Assembly (NCBI GenBank): GCA_015499995.1
Contig: JADNRV010000068.1
Span: 186,001 to 250,000 of the forward strand
Reading direction: 5' to 3'
Length of the DNA: 64,000 nt
Source: Flammula alnicola
Lineage: Eukaryota; Basidiomycota; Agaricomycetes; Agaricales; Strophariaceae
Made by a program: the position numbers and the translations under genes. This document shows, one piece after another, positions 33,645 to 45,690 of the stretch. How positions within the stretch are numbered: the stretch's first letter is position 1; every line of letters starts with the position of its first letter. The notes beneath the pieces are model-generated. The model was not told the DNA's origin and ran no database searches. It saw nothing but the letters and a program-made list of their open reading frames with translations.

Positions 33645-35476
33645 TGGAGCAGTCCAATCTGACCGGACTTGGGATAGCAGAGGCTCGGATACGCGTCGAG
33701 CAGGCAGTGCGGTGTCCTAATCTATCTATCTAATCTAGCCGAGGACACTGCCAGACCTCACTACTACATGTGCCCACCCACACAAACGCAACGTCCTCGT
33801 TGCATCAGGAAAGGCCTGTGTCATGGTCTCGGTGTCGAAGGAGCAACCCAACCTAGGGTTTGAAGAACACGGCTAAGCTCGGAAAGTCGAGGATCACAAT
33901 CCCAATCCAGAGCCGGCGGAAGAAATGGAGCTGTCTTTGGCTGAGGTGCTGGTATGTATGGATGCAGATGAGGATAACATGGGGTAATGGGATAGATTGA
34001 ATGTGAGGTGCAGGTACGCTGTACTGGAAAATGAACAGGGGGGATTGGTACACGTCGAGCGGTTCGGTAGCATCATCGATTTTGGTGTCGTAGTGTGCTG
34101 AATGGCTCGGTTTCCAAATGAAGGCATGAGAGATCGCGAGGGGGTTTAATGAGCTGAATAATTGGAATGGAATTAGAGTCGTCGGCCCAGCTAGGTTCCG
34201 AAGAAGGTTGTGGTATAGATGTCGGAATGGGTACCGTATGTTTTATCGGAGGTGAAACGGAGGAAATAGGAACAGGAGATAATAAAAGAGCAGGGGTTGG
34301 TGTTGGTAGAGGGATAGAGGCCGCGGAAGGGCTGGTCTGTGAGGCCGCTTCGGAAGTAGTGACCATCAACTTCTTGAGCGAGTCCTGTTCCTGTTGGGCA
34401 AAAGATTTCCCAGCTTCAAAGGCCAGGTCCCAGATGAGTGCGAAGTTGCAGTGTTCAGTGTCAGCTGTCAGCCGACAGAAATCAGCAACACCATATATGT
34501 CTCGCGCGGCCAACAGGTTTAAAAGAATTGAAAGGCAGATGTCTGGAACATTGATTTTCGGATTTTGGGGGGTCGGAAGAGGATGTGGAGGAAGGGTGGG
34601 ACTGCTGGGCGGGGTCGAGTAATGCTCGTCGACATCTGGCACTGGGAGAGGGCAAGAGATGGACGGAATGGGTATGTTGACAGGTGTGTCCATCGAAAGT
34701 AGCGCGACGAGGCTGGGGGCATCCGAAATCCCTGGGCTTTTACACCACCTGGACTCGAACTCCTGTTTAACCAAATGCCATCGTTGATGACCCTCATCTG
34801 GTAGCTTGTTGAACCATTTCTTTGCGGGAGATCCACAGAAAAGCTTGCTCGAAAATAGGTTGACCTTCTCGCGGTTGGTTGTGCATGAATAGATGTTGGT
34901 TTTGAGAGCAGCCAGCCAATCAGCCGGGTTTTTGGCAGCATCTGGTTCACTTGTGAAGACGTACACTCGACGGTATGGAGCCATGGCAGGAGTAATGGAC
35001 ACCGGTGGGTGAACAGAAATGCTCGTGTGACGAACAGGCTAACTGAGTCGCGAAAGAGGAAGCAAGGTGCAAGAGGCAGGTGGGATGTATAAGCTGTTGT
35101 GTGATAGGCACTAGAGAGTCCAATACACGTGAATTGCAGTAGTTGAATGCGAAAAGTCTGTCGAGACTCGAAGACTATGGTCTGCTGGCAATGTTGTTGG
35201 CAAAATGGAAGCTGGTGGTGGTCCGAATGCGCAGAGTCAAATCACTCTGTTGTCACCAGATGGAGCAGTCCAATCTGACCGGACTTGGGATAGCAGAGGC
35301 TCGGATACGCGTCGAGCAGGCAGTGCAGTGTCGCGTCGCACGCAATGGCAAGAGGCAAGCAAGAATGGTTCGTCTACGAATGCGGAAGGTGTCTACAAAG
35401 GGATGTGCACAGCCTTGATGCTATCTAATCTATCTATCTAATCTAGCCGAGGACACTGCCAGACCTCACTACTACA
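33645..35476 (-). mobile_element. Small LTR retrotransposon with gag only
   Basis: Direct repeats TGGAGCAGTCC...CTACTACA lie at 33645-33768 (124 bp, with an internal deletion) and 35261-35476 (216 bp). Read on the minus strand they begin TGTAGTAG and end CTCCA (TG..CA). The only gene between them is a gag-like ORF on the minus strand; no pol is present. The inverse foldback arm lacks this insertion (near 39,745), giving the empty site and a 4-5-bp duplication blurred by transitions (GTGT / GCGT). Confidence 0.7.
34073..34984 (-). CDS. Gag-like protein of the small LTR element
   Basis: 303 codons from ATG at 34984. The N-terminal half has a retrotransposon-gag-like pattern (NPADWLAALKTNIY, KKWFNKLPDEGHQRWHLVKQEFE) that would form the capsid; the C-terminal half is a Pro/Ser-rich linker. 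No zinc knuckle is visible and no protease or RT follows, so it depends on another element. The frame is intact. Confidence 0.65.
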   Translation of the reverse strand: MAPYRRVYVFTSEPDAAKNPADWLAALKTNIYSCTTNREKVNLFSSKLFCGSPAKKWFNKLPDEGHQRWHLVKQEFESRWCKSPGISDAPSLVALLSMDTPVNIPIPSISCPLPVPDVDEHYSTPPSSPTLPPHPLPTPQNPKINVPDICLSILLNLLAARDIYGVADFCRLTADTEHCNFALIWDLAFEAGKSFAQQEQDSLKKLMVTTSEAASQTSPSAASIPLPTPTPALLLSPVPISSVSPPIKHTVPIPTSIPQPSSEPSWADDSNSIPIIQLIKPPRDLSCLHLETEPFSTLRHQNR

Positions 35477-35749
35477 GCGTCTGTCTATTATCTATAGATT
35501 AGATATCTTTTATTAATCCCACGCTGCGTGTTTAAAAATAGACTTGGTTCTCTTTGCTCGAAAATCTCAGGTAAAAAAGATTAAAACAGAACACATTGAA
35601 TATATTTAAACTATGAATACTACTAGTCATAAAGTATTAAAAAAAGACCAATAAAATACACGAGTGAAATGAGGATAAGCAAGCAAGGAGGGGACATGTC
35701 GACGTGAGTGACGCACATCGACACCTCGCCTGCTGCTGCTCATCCTCAT

Positions 35750-36810
35750 TCCCCTCGTCATTGCTCCCCTCATCCTCGCTCCCATAACAGAGCCTCAGCA
35801 GCAGCGGTCGCACTGCTGCTCATTGTCGTCCTACCCGAACAGCAGCTGGTCACGCTGCTGCTCGTTATCATCATCGTATCCGAGCAGCAGCAGGTCGTGC
35901 TGCTGCTCGTCGTCGTCGTACCTCGTCGTACCTGAGCAGCAGCCGGTCGTGCTGCTGCTCGTTATCGTTGTCGTATCTGAGCAGCAGCGGTCGTGCTGCT
36001 GCTCGTCGTCATCGTACCTCGTACCCGAGCAGCAGCCGGTCGTGCTGCTGCTCATCGTCATCGTACCTCGTACCCGAGCAGCAGCCGGTCGCACTGCTCC
36101 TCATTATCGTCGTCATATCCGAGCAGCAGCGGTCACGCTGCTGCTCGTGGTCGTCATCATATCCGAGGATGGTTGTCCCCGTATCTGAGCAGCAGCGGTC
36201 GTGCTGCTGCTGCTCGTTATTGTCGCCGTATCCGAGCACCAGCTGCTCGTGCTGCTGCTGCTCGTTATGGTCGTCATACCCCAGTAACAGGCGCTCGCGC
36301 TGCTGCTCATTATCGTCGCCATATCCAAGCAGCAGCGGTCGTGCTACTGCTCATGCTCGTTGCTGTATCCGAGCAGCAGCGTTTGTGCTGCTGCTGCTGT
36401 TCCCACCTCATCACCGGCGTCATATACGAGCAGCAGCAGTGGTGTACTGCTGCCGCTCCCAACTGCCGTCATCGTTGTATCTGAGCAGCAGCCATCATGC
36501 TGCCACTCCTCCTCAATGACGATGTCGCTGCATCTGAGAAGCAGCAGTGAGGCACTGCTGCTTCCACCTTGTCACCGTCGCTGTAGATGAGCAGCAGCAG
36601 CCGTCGTGCTGTAGCTGCTGTTCCTGTCATCATCGCCGTTGTGTACAAGCAGCAGCCATCGTGTTGCTGCCGCTGCTTCTATCTCGTCGCAGTCGTCGTG
36701 TCCGAGCGGCAGCCGTCGTGCTGTGGCTCCTCCCCACTCGTCATCGTCGCCATATCCGAGCAGCAGCAGCGGTCCCACGGCTGCTGCTGCTACCCCCTCA
36801 TTGCCTTCAG
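35750..36810. repeat. Palindromic trinucleotide minisatellite, left foldback arm
   Basis: About 20 imperfect units, each with an inverted pair GAGCAGCAGC ... GCTGCTGCTC around a short centre (often CGGTCGT) and joined by YRTCGTCRTAYC. All frames stay open, so the ORFs called here are not evidence of genes. Units drift along the array and centre length varies. Confidence 0.8.
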
Positions 36811-37190
36811 GTAAGTGGTGGATGGAGGGAGGGAGGAGAAAATGAATCAAGTCATATGACTCAATTCGTTGCTTACCAGGTGGGTCTCCCTCTCGCAGGG
36901 TCTCACCTCGCGTCCTTACCCCTCATCTCCTTCCCATCTCCTTCCAGAGCTGGCCCACATTACCTCTATGAGGGAGAGGGGCACACAGCGTCGTGGGCAC
37001 ACAGCATCATGGGCAGCTTCATTTTTGCGTTGTAGGGACCTGGATGGTGGCGTTGTGGGACGGGGTGGATGAGGGAGAGGTGAAGGAGGGCGGTGGTGGT
37101 GGTTGAAGAACTGACTCGAATCATTGTTGATGGTTATCCGGCGTTTTCCGAGAGTGACGTGATTGGCTGGCAAGCTCGGACCGGCCAAAC

Positions 37191-37894
37191 ACCCAAATGT
37201 TCGTCGATGTTTCTAACATCTCCGAGCTCCCTAGAGCTGCCAGAAAAGGGATGAAAAAATATATTTATATTTATAAATAGTTTAAAACATATTTCAGACC
37301 TTTCCAGAGGTCGAGAACTTGTCGATTTATGATGAGGTGTTCAAATGAGGTGATTTCGGGCATTTTGAGGTCGGATATCTTCCACTAGGTTACTTGAAGT
37401 TGTATCGAACTGAGGATAATGTAATAGAACCATTATTTGGATCAAATAAAACATTTCCAGATACTTTGTGAGGTCTATAATGAGTCAGGATTTTCAGAAC
37501 TTCGAAATACCAGCTTCGTGATCATATTATCCAAAGATTTCTTATTGATTTCATGCATTAGTTGATGAGAATGTCTGTACTGTGGCACATACTCTAAAGA
37601 CTATCTCGGAAGCCTCTGAAACATGGGGTAATATCACCCTGTAATGAAACTATATCATATGTCGAGCTATTGATAAGATTATTGTAATACTAAACGCAAT
37701 GTATCTGTCTTCAAAATGCCCGAAATCACCACGGTCACTCGCAAACTCATTTTAACAAGCACTACTATTATTCTTTTGACTGTAAATTTTATATTTGTGC
37801 CCCAAACAACATAGTACATATATTCCGATGATAAATCTACCCTTATATGTGCTGTGGATGTCCTCGGGGACGCTCGAGAGCTCGACGACGGATC
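37191..37894. other. Central spacer of the foldback element
   Basis: AT-rich, no ORF above 60 codons and no RNA gene seen. It is bounded by inverted copies of GTTGATGGTTATC...CGGACCGGCC (37,130-37,190 and 37,895-37,965). Confidence 0.6.
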
Positions 37895-38403
37895 AGAGGC
37901 TGGCCGGTCCGAGTTTGCCAGCCAATCGTGTCACTCTCGGAAAATGCCAGATAACCATCAACGATGTTGAACCGTCGTTGATGGTTATCTTCCACCACTA
38001 TTCCTCCATCCTTCCGTGTCTCTCTCGCCTATCCTGATGCCTCAGGAGTTTAGCAAATGTTAGTAAGTCTTTGTTTTGAGGATTTTATATATATTCTAAC
38101 ATTTTTGGGATGTTAATAGGTACGGTACAATTTGAACGAGACCCACCACCACGTCGCGTGCCCCTCCCCTCGTTGACAGATGGGCCGACTTGGGAAGGAC
38201 GCAAATAGGAGATGGGGGGTTAGAGTGTGCGAGGGGAGACCCTGGCAGAGGGAGACCCGCCCGGTCCATGGTAAATGGAGTCCCCCTCACCTCTCCCTCA
38301 TCACCACTGACTGCCACCCCCCTTTGCTCGCATCCACGGCCGATGCCAGCACCCACTGCCTCCACCTCCCCACACCGCTGTCAGAAGTGCGATGATCGCT
38401 GCT

Positions 38404-38660
38404 GCTAGTGTACCATGATGACCGCGAGGTGGGAGCAGCAGCAGATACGGTGATGACAGCTAGGTGGGAGCACAGCGGCACAGCCGCCGCCACTTGGATG
38501 CGACAAGGGCGAGGTCGGAGCAGCAGCAGCACGAATGCTGTTGCTCGGATACCACAACAATGGCGACGTGGGAGGAGCAGCAGCACGACTGCTGCTGCTC
38601 GGATACCACACCGACGAGGGCGACAAAGCAGGGCGAGGGAGATGGGGGCGAAGTAGGCGA
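38404..38660. repeat. Palindromic minisatellite, right foldback arm
   Basis: Four or so units of the same GAGCAGCAGC / GCTGCTGCTC palindrome in inverse orientation to the left array, which is four times longer. The arms have expanded or contracted independently. Confidence 0.7.
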
Positions 38661-39570
38661 CGACCTAGCACTGCCGCTGAGAGCGCCAGCTCCTGCCCGC
38701 GGAGAGGCCATGTCCCTACCCTTCGCGTAGCAGATGCTGGCCCCTCACGAAACACCCAGGAACGACGACGCCGCGCTTCACCCCTCCTGATCCACTGCCT
38801 ACCTCCAACCTCCACCCTCCACTCTTGCCCTGCCTGCCCCGCCCCGCTTTCCCTTTCCCCTTGCCCCACCCATGCCCCAATGTCTCCTAGCTCACCGTCC
38901 ACGCCACATGTGGGTAACGATGCGAAGAGACGACAAATGGGTGGGGAGGACAAGTGAAGACCCCGCTGGGAGCCAACGACCCAGCACCACCGCCATCGCC
39001 CAAGGGGAGCACCCCACTGCAAGGTCAGCAAGGTCAACGATAAACCCATAACGACACCACGGGAGCGAACAACAAGGTAGAAGGGTGGGAGGCGAGAGGG
39101 AGCGAGGGGACAACCCACCGCTGCCATGGGCTGGGGTTGTATGCCGCACCACTATTGCTCGGATTGCGCCTGATATGTGCATTGCCGCCCACCGTTACAG
39201 TATTTTCGTTATCTAGTAGTAGTATTGATGTATAATACTACTTTGTGAAACATAATATATTCATTTTTATCAAAGATTTTCGACTGATTTATTTGAGCAG
39301 CAAGCCAGTGGAGCAGACCTGGGCATCCCAATATGGTCCCATCAATTGTTCCCATTCTGGGTAGCATCATCCAGATGAATAAAGATCCATCCATCCCTTC
39401 CTCCTCGAAATTTGGGATGGGAATTACACTATTAGAATCATGCTTATCTGTAGATCACGAATAGATTTTTTATTTAATAAAATTCTAACAGGAAAGGTGT
39501 GCAAGCGCCAAAATAAGCCCGGTATCCCATTCTGTGATGCCATCATTGTCTCTAAAAATATCTGGACCTG
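38661..39570. other. Right foldback arm, no gene seen
   Basis: GC-rich to about 39,180 and AT-rich after. ORFs on both strands are short and low-complexity. From 39,570 the ~185-bp subrepeats of the arm begin. Confidence 0.5.
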
Positions 39571-40490
39571 TGCAGTTATTTTTGAAACATCATCCAAACC
39601 CATCCGTGCCAATCCATCTATTCCCGCCCCGCTGTGAGGCACGCAAAGGGCGGCATTGGGCGGCAATATATTAAGGGACCCCATTGTATTTTTTTCCGTG
39701 CTCAAAACCAACGAGCAGGAGCCCAAATACAAAATCTATAGATAACAGAAACAGGCGCCGAGGCACAAGCATCTGCATCTAAAAATGGCAAGGTGGGCGC
39801 TTTGTGGCTATCTAATCTATAGATAACAAACCAGGCCCATATCTAATCTACAGATAAGGAACCGGAGAAGGCACAAGCACTGGCATCTAAAAATATCACA
39901 CTAGGGCGCTTTCCGTCTAATTTTAGACTGTCATCCAAAGTCATCCTCGTCAATCCACCCATCCCCGCCCCCCATGAGGCGCGCAAGGAGTGGCAATGAG
40001 TAGCAATATATTACTCGACCCTATTGGATTTTTTTCCGTGCTCAGAACCGCCCCCGACGATGAGCAAGAGCCCAAATACAACCCCGGACATCATTTCCCA
40101 CGTTGTTGATGGTTGTTTGACAGCAGCCCTGCCCCAAATAGGAACATCATCCAAAGCCATTCTCGTCAATCCACCCGTCCCCGCCCTCCCCGAGGCGCGC
40201 AAATGGTGGGGGCAGGTCAGAATATATTAATAGATCCTATTAGATTTTTTTCCGCGCCCAAAAGCGCCCCCGACGATGAGCAGCACCCAAAATACAGTGC
40301 TGGACATTATTTCCTGCATTGTTGACACCTATTTACCATTACCCGCCCCAACAACAAGCACCAAAGCCATCCCTGGCACCCCGGCAGCCTATAGATATTA
40401 TGTTACATAGCGTTGGGCAACTGCCCAACAGGCTTGTTAGCCTCATAGATGTACACTCCTTATTGGCAGGCAGCCCAGGTATCATACATG

Positions 40491-41890
40491 ATACTGGCAC
40501 ATACAGGTGCGACGTTGAGGTAGGGAGACCCACCCACACCGTGAGGGTGTCAGTCTCTGGAATAAGCTTGAGCACCCAAGCGCGGATGACATTTAAGTCC
40601 TCCTCGTTGGCTACCCCATTGGTGGCGATGGAGATACCATCGTAAGCGAGCGAGGCAGACAGAACTTGAAGAGACCTGCCTGCAGCGCGAAGGCCACTAT
40701 CAATCCTGTTGGCAAGGTTGGAGAGATTGGCATCAGTGGGCTTAGCACCAGTGCCGCTGAAGGTGACGAGGACCTGTCATCGCGATGGTCCACTCGTAGT
40801 AAAGGACGGCACCTTCTTCTGCCTCTTGGGAGACAGAACAGGTGCTGACCGATCCCAATTACGGGAATTATCTGTCTGCATGGTGCGCATGCAAGAGGGA
40901 TGGATTGGCAGCGGACCACCACCAAAGGCACCCATGGCGGGGTCTCGCTGCGACTGCGGGTTGGCTGCCCCAAGCTCAGCATATGTGCGCTTATGGGAGC
41001 CAGCACTCCAAGGAACACCAGCTTGCCAACCTGCAGGTCGTGGGGGGACAGGAGGTGGGGGCCTCAAGTAAGAATCCGCTAGCCTCTTGCGAGATGGGTG
41101 GGGAGCAAGGGGGGGCACCCTTCGAAGGCGCCGCCCTGCTCTTGGGAGTGGCAGCCCTGCCCTTACCCTTTGACGGGTGGGCAGGGGGGGTATCAATGTC
41201 CATGCCTGTATCAGTGTCAGCGCCAGACGACGGTGGCTTGATATGAGCAAATGGAACTGTGTTAGGCATCATGATGGTGTCGTCAATGGGCTTGATAGTC
41301 TCAGCCAGGACGTCGTCCAGGGAGAGGGTATCTTCACCGATGGTCGCAGCTTCAACGTCTGACCATCCAGTAGAACAGGATGCCACCACAATGGCAGCAA
41401 CCACAGCAGCGAAATAGGTAGCAGGCCTCTGGAGGGTGTTATCGGATGAATCAGGGTTGCCCCTCATCCATGCAACAACAGCCCTCAGGGCCCGAGATTG
41501 ATCATCGACAGCAGAAGTAAGCTCACCCTCCAGGGGATCCTCTGCTCTTGATTGAGATAAGGGTGGAGGCGTCTCCTCAAAGTTGAGGATGATGTCTTCA
41601 TTGCGCATATAATGGGAGGGGTCTTGCTCAGGAGGTAAGGCCGAAGGGGTAAAGACAGGAGTGCGTTCATGCTCACTGACGGGGGTCCTGTCCCTCTGTT
41701 GCTAAGGGACTGAGGTAGAGTATGTCTGCCTCTAAGGAGAGGGAGACACAGGAGATTGAGCTTCTGCCGCCACCGAGGCAGATGACGAGGAGCCACCAGG
41801 AGTGTGCCTAGGCGCAAAACCAGGCAATCTGTCTGATGCGTGAGATCCGCTGGGCAGATCGCCACCAGACCTGGGCTTGGGAGGCATTGG
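40491..41890 (-). pseudogene. LINE-E: ORF1 copy, truncated and frameshifted
   Basis: Homologous to the first two thirds of LINE-A ORF1, starting at an ATG near 41,890 (shared start phrase MPPK/MPPKP) and followed downstream by the same Pro/Ser/Ala blocks (KRLADSYLRPPPP, as in LINE-A). The reading is split over three frames, and it is cut at ~40,490 by the foldback end, before the zinc knuckles. Its 5' leader (41,891-42,011) resembles that of LINE-A. Confidence 0.7.
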
Positions 41891-42011
41891 GGTGTTGCTA
41901 ATAGCTTGGTAAAGTAGCGCTCAGGAGTGCTCAATGAGGAGGAGCTGTGGGGGATGATGTTGGTGTTGCTGAAGTTGTTTCCCATGGTCGCACGAAGTGG
42001 TTGCCGGAAGA

Positions 42012-42720
42012 GGAAGAGATGGCATTGTGCGACGCCATACTACGCGTAATCGCTCCCAACAGAATGGAGTTGCAGAGCGAGCAAACCGCACTATTGCAGA
42101 TCATGTTACTGCTATGCTCAATGAAGCGCACCTTCCTGCATCATTCTGGGCTCACGCTTTGGCTGCATATATACATGTCTGGAATCAACTTCCTACTGCA
42201 CCTCTGTCTAATACTACTCCATATGCAGAATGGTACAAGAAGAAACCAGATGTGAGCCATTTGCGCATTTGGGGCTGCACTGCATATGTCTACATTCAAA
42301 GGGACAAACGCAAGTCGCTTCAGCCACACATGGAGAAATGCATCTTTGTTGGTTACCCTACTGGTTACAAGAGTTGGCAGTTCTACAATCCAGCCACAAA
42401 GAAGTTTGTTATCTCTGAACGTGCTGTGTTTGATGAGCGTCACTTCCCTGGCATTGCTGGCTCTGGCCCACTCACCAAAAATGCTCTTATGCCAACTGGC
42501 ACACCTTTGGAACCGGAGACTGCTCCTTTTGTGCCAGAAATCGGGGAGGATAATGATGATTTGATTTCTCCTGCACAAATTCTGCCTCCTGTAGTCATTC
42601 CTGCTCTGCCTGCACCTCCTAATGCACCTGATGCTCCCCCTGAGCCACCCATTGCACTGCCTATTCCAGAACAGCCTCCTGCACCTGCATCTCGCACTCC
42701 AACACCTTTTTTATTTATTT
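42012..42720 (+). pseudogene. Copia (Ty1-type) integrase C-terminal fragment
   Basis: Reads QQNGVAERANRT (catalytic Glu region of the integrase core), then ASFWAHALAAYIHVWNQLPT, LRIWGCTAYVYI and KCIFVGYPTGYKSWQFY, the hallmark order of the Ty1/Copia integrase C-terminal region, followed by a Pro-rich linker. Both ends are cut: by the LINE-E leader at the left and by the LINE-F poly(A) (T tract) at ~42,732. No RT is present. Confidence 0.85.
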
Positions 42721-44151
42721 GTTTTTTTGAATTTTTTTTTTTTTTTTTTTTTAAATCACCAATTTATATAACCGGTGCACGACAGCAGTCCGGGTGTCTA
42801 CCTAATACAAACATATGCTGCACTACGAATACAAAAGATAAACGGGGGCTCGCAGGAGAGCATGCAGCGCGACGCGGGCGAGACTGCACAGCAGCCTGAA
42901 ACCCAAATAATGGATCTTGCAGCCCAGGGGGTCCGACGTTGCGGCATTGTTAACGCTACTCCACGATCGGCAGATAGGGAGTATTGGGTAGACAGGGGGG
43001 TCACCCAGATGAAGTCAGAGCTTGCCCAGCTCTCCCCACTTATTCGGCAAACTCGACGTTCTCATTACACCAATGTGGGTCCTCCACGGGATATCATGCC
43101 AAAAGCCGCCCACTAGGGCCGACAATCGAAGCCTGCAACGAACAGGCCCCTTGCCCTTACGGGTCCAGAACAGTCCAACATGGAAACACCTGCGGGCACT
43201 AGGTCTTGGGCCAAGGCCCCAACCGCACCCAGGATCGCCCCCCATCCAGAGTCCCTCATCCGACTCCGGCTTGAGGCCAGTTGAAAGCAAACGCATTGAC
43301 ATTGTCTTCCAGAAATTTCACAAGGCCCCACACTAGGTGCGGGGCCCTATGAGGCAGCATTGGGAACTTTGGGCACCTGAATAAATGAGCGCGCGTCTGA
43401 GGATAAACCCCCACACGTGCACCCAAGAGCCAATGGGTCGTCGATTTTGAACTGCTCGTAGTACGAGCCAATCAGAGCATGATTCATAATAGTATGGCAC
43501 ATGCGGGTGAACAACTGAGAGTTGCGACTGCCAGATTCAAGCTACGGCCCACCGTGAACGGGGGTCAGACGGAGAGGATTACCCTTTAGATCCTCTAGTT
43601 CCAGAAAGTTGGAACCAAGTAAAAGAGGCTGCTCGTCGACCGAAGCCTTCCAGTCAGATCTCGTGACGTGATCAGCCTTGGCTTTAAGCCAGGCGGCCGA
43701 TAGAGGAGTATCCAGGGTGACGTGCACACCTGGAAACCCTAGAACAAGGTCATGAGCCTCTTGATGAATGCCCCACTCCATATCAGAGGGAGACTCTGCA
43801 AAAACGACTTTACAGTCACCGCCATCACAAAACCATCACTCAAGTGTCCGACAGACGATCAGGGATGAAGCCTGATTCGAATGCAGGGAAGGGTCCACTG
43901 ATAGGCGCACCGCATGCATTGCATCAGTGAATATAACAATATGGGTGACATCTCTGAACACAACAGCAGCGGAAATGGCAATCGCGATGGCAGCGAGCTC
44001 AGCGTCAGTGCTGATAGCGCGCCCAGCAGAGTGGCATCTGGCTAAAACCTGTGCCCCCTGCCGTTCAAGTACAACACCAGTAGCCGCCTGCCAGGGCCCC
44101 GGGGGGACCGAGCTGTCAACTCCGGCATAGATAGTACCTGGTTCGTCATCG

Positions 44152-45127
44152 CAAGTGGCTTTCCAAGCCTCGCTTTAGCAGGTCCCCAGATCCTAAAGCG
44201 GCTTGGAAGCTCATTTTGGATGCGTCTCTCGAGTCTCTCGAGGACAATCCGGATGCTGCATATGCTGGTGTCGATGGCTCCTGCCCCCTGGGGTGGCAAG
44301 CCGCCACCGGCGTTGTTATCAAACGGCAAGGTGCACAGGTTTATTCTGGGTGCCATGCTGCCGGGAGGGCCTCGTCTACGGACACAGAGCTCTTTGCTAT
44401 TCGCGTAGCCATTTCCAATGCCGTCGGCTTTGGGGATGTCAAGCACGTTACTATTTTCACTGATGCGATGCATGCTGCTCACCTCTCGGTGGATCCTTCG
44501 CCGCACTCCTTTCAGTATCAGTCACTGATGGTGTGTCATTTACTTGAGCCTTGGTTCAGGCGCTCGCCTGAACATAAGGTTACTTTCATCGAGTCTCCCT
44601 CCGATATGGAGTGGGACATACATCAGGAAGCACACGATCTTGTTGCTGGTATGCACGGCATTGCCATCATTCCTACCACCAAACTCTCTCTCCAGTATGT
44701 CCGCAACTTTGTGGACAAATCGGCACACACAGATTGGAAACAACAGGTTTCCGATAAGCCTTATTTGCTAGGCTCCAATTTTATGGAGCTGCAAGGGTTG
44801 AACGGTGACCCTGTCCAGCCGACTCCCACTCGCGGGGGGCCTTGGCTCGAATCTGGCGGTCTGAGTGTGTCGCTCTTTGCCCGCATGTGCTGTTTAATCA
44901 CGAATCATGCTCCGATCGGCTTGTATTATGAGCGGTTCAAAATCGATGACCCTAGGGCCCTCGGTTGTGAGTGTGGGGTTTATCCTCACACTCGCGATCA
45001 TATATTCAAGTGCAAGGAACAGCCTTGGACTCGCCGGAAGCCGAAACTCGTTTCGGAGCTGGTGACGTATTTGTTGGAGCACCCTACGGTGTTCTCCTTC
45101 TCCCGGCACCCTGCTGGAGTCGGATGA
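44152..45127 (+). CDS. LINE-G ORF2 C-terminus: RNase H and Cys/His tail
   Basis: Uninterrupted frame to SRHPAGVG. The RNase H core shows D in GVDGSCPLGW, E in STDTELFAIRVA and D in IFTDAMHA, followed by PSDMEWDIHQEAHDLV (the usual last acidic/His part). The C-terminal CECGVYPHTRDHIFKC is a CCHC-like cluster typical of fungal Tad1-like ORF2. Without endonuclease and RT it is dead as an element, despite the open frame. Confidence 0.85.
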
Positions 45128-45690
45128 GGGACTCTGGGAGGGGGGCGATCCTGATCGCGGAGTGGGCCGCGGTCAAATCTACTCGACTACCCGTGAAGTG
45201 TTTCTGTTTGGCGGCGGCAAAGTTCTGCAAGTGCCTAGGGCCCTGGTCATCCCAGGGCCGGTGGCGTCAACTCTCTGAGCCGGTGTCATGCGCCGTCGAT
45301 GGAGGACCCAGTTCGGTGGACGGCGGTGGGGGCTTCGGCTCCTGCTTAGCTATTACAACGTAAATTTTACCGTTGAACTGGGGAGGGTCTGGCAGGCTCT
45401 CTTCACTTTCAGGTGACCCCCCTTTCCATCCCAATACTCCTATCTGCCATTCGTGTGGTAGCGTTAACAACGCCGCAACGATGGACAATCTGTAGTTGCG
45501 AAACTACTTATCTGGGTTTCAGGCGGCTGTGCCGTCTCACCTGCGCGCGTCGCATGCTCGCTGTCGAGCTCAATTTCTTTCTTTTATGGGCGTAGTATAC
45601 CATCTTCGTTTGTATTAGTTAGAGACCAGACTGCTTTCATGCACTGGTAAATAAATTGTCGATTTAAAAAAAAAAAAAAAAAAAAAAAAA
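44152..45690 (+). mobile_element. LINE-G: 5'-truncated LINE with intact RNase H end and poly(A)
   Basis: Flanked by ggttcgtcatcg (44140-44151) and ggttcatcatcg (45691-45702), a 12-bp duplication with one transition. It starts just upstream of the RNase H domain and ends in the complete 3' UTR (45,128-45,665) and ~25 A. It is the best reference in this window for the family 3' end and supplies the empty sites for the hAT MITE and the KDZ element. Confidence 0.9.

Larger units (their letters stand above)
32941..40490. mobile_element. Foldback element with ~2.4-kb inverted arms
   Basis: The outer ends are inverted copies (TATGATACCTGGGCTGCC at 32944, its complement ending near 40,488), and the similarity continues in steps to the centre. 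32,950-33,530 matches 39,900-40,490, 36,860-37,000 matches 38,130-38,280, and 37,130-37,190 matches 37,895-37,965, all inverted. Each arm has internal ~185-bp subrepeats and trinucleotide-rich palindromes. The left arm is longer because an LTR element (33645-35476) sits in it. The central ~700 bp have no ORF. The flanks are two different LINE pieces without a duplication, so a later rearrangement is likely. Confidence 0.75.

Noticed and set aside
35750..36810. Long Ser/Arg/Val-rich ORFs on both strands
   Set aside because: All frames are open because of the CAG/CTG-type palindromic minisatellite; no splice signals or sensible composition.
32941..40490. Helitron
   Set aside because: Long inverted arms with internal subrepeats fit a foldback element; there is no Rep/helicase and no hairpin-CTRR terminus.
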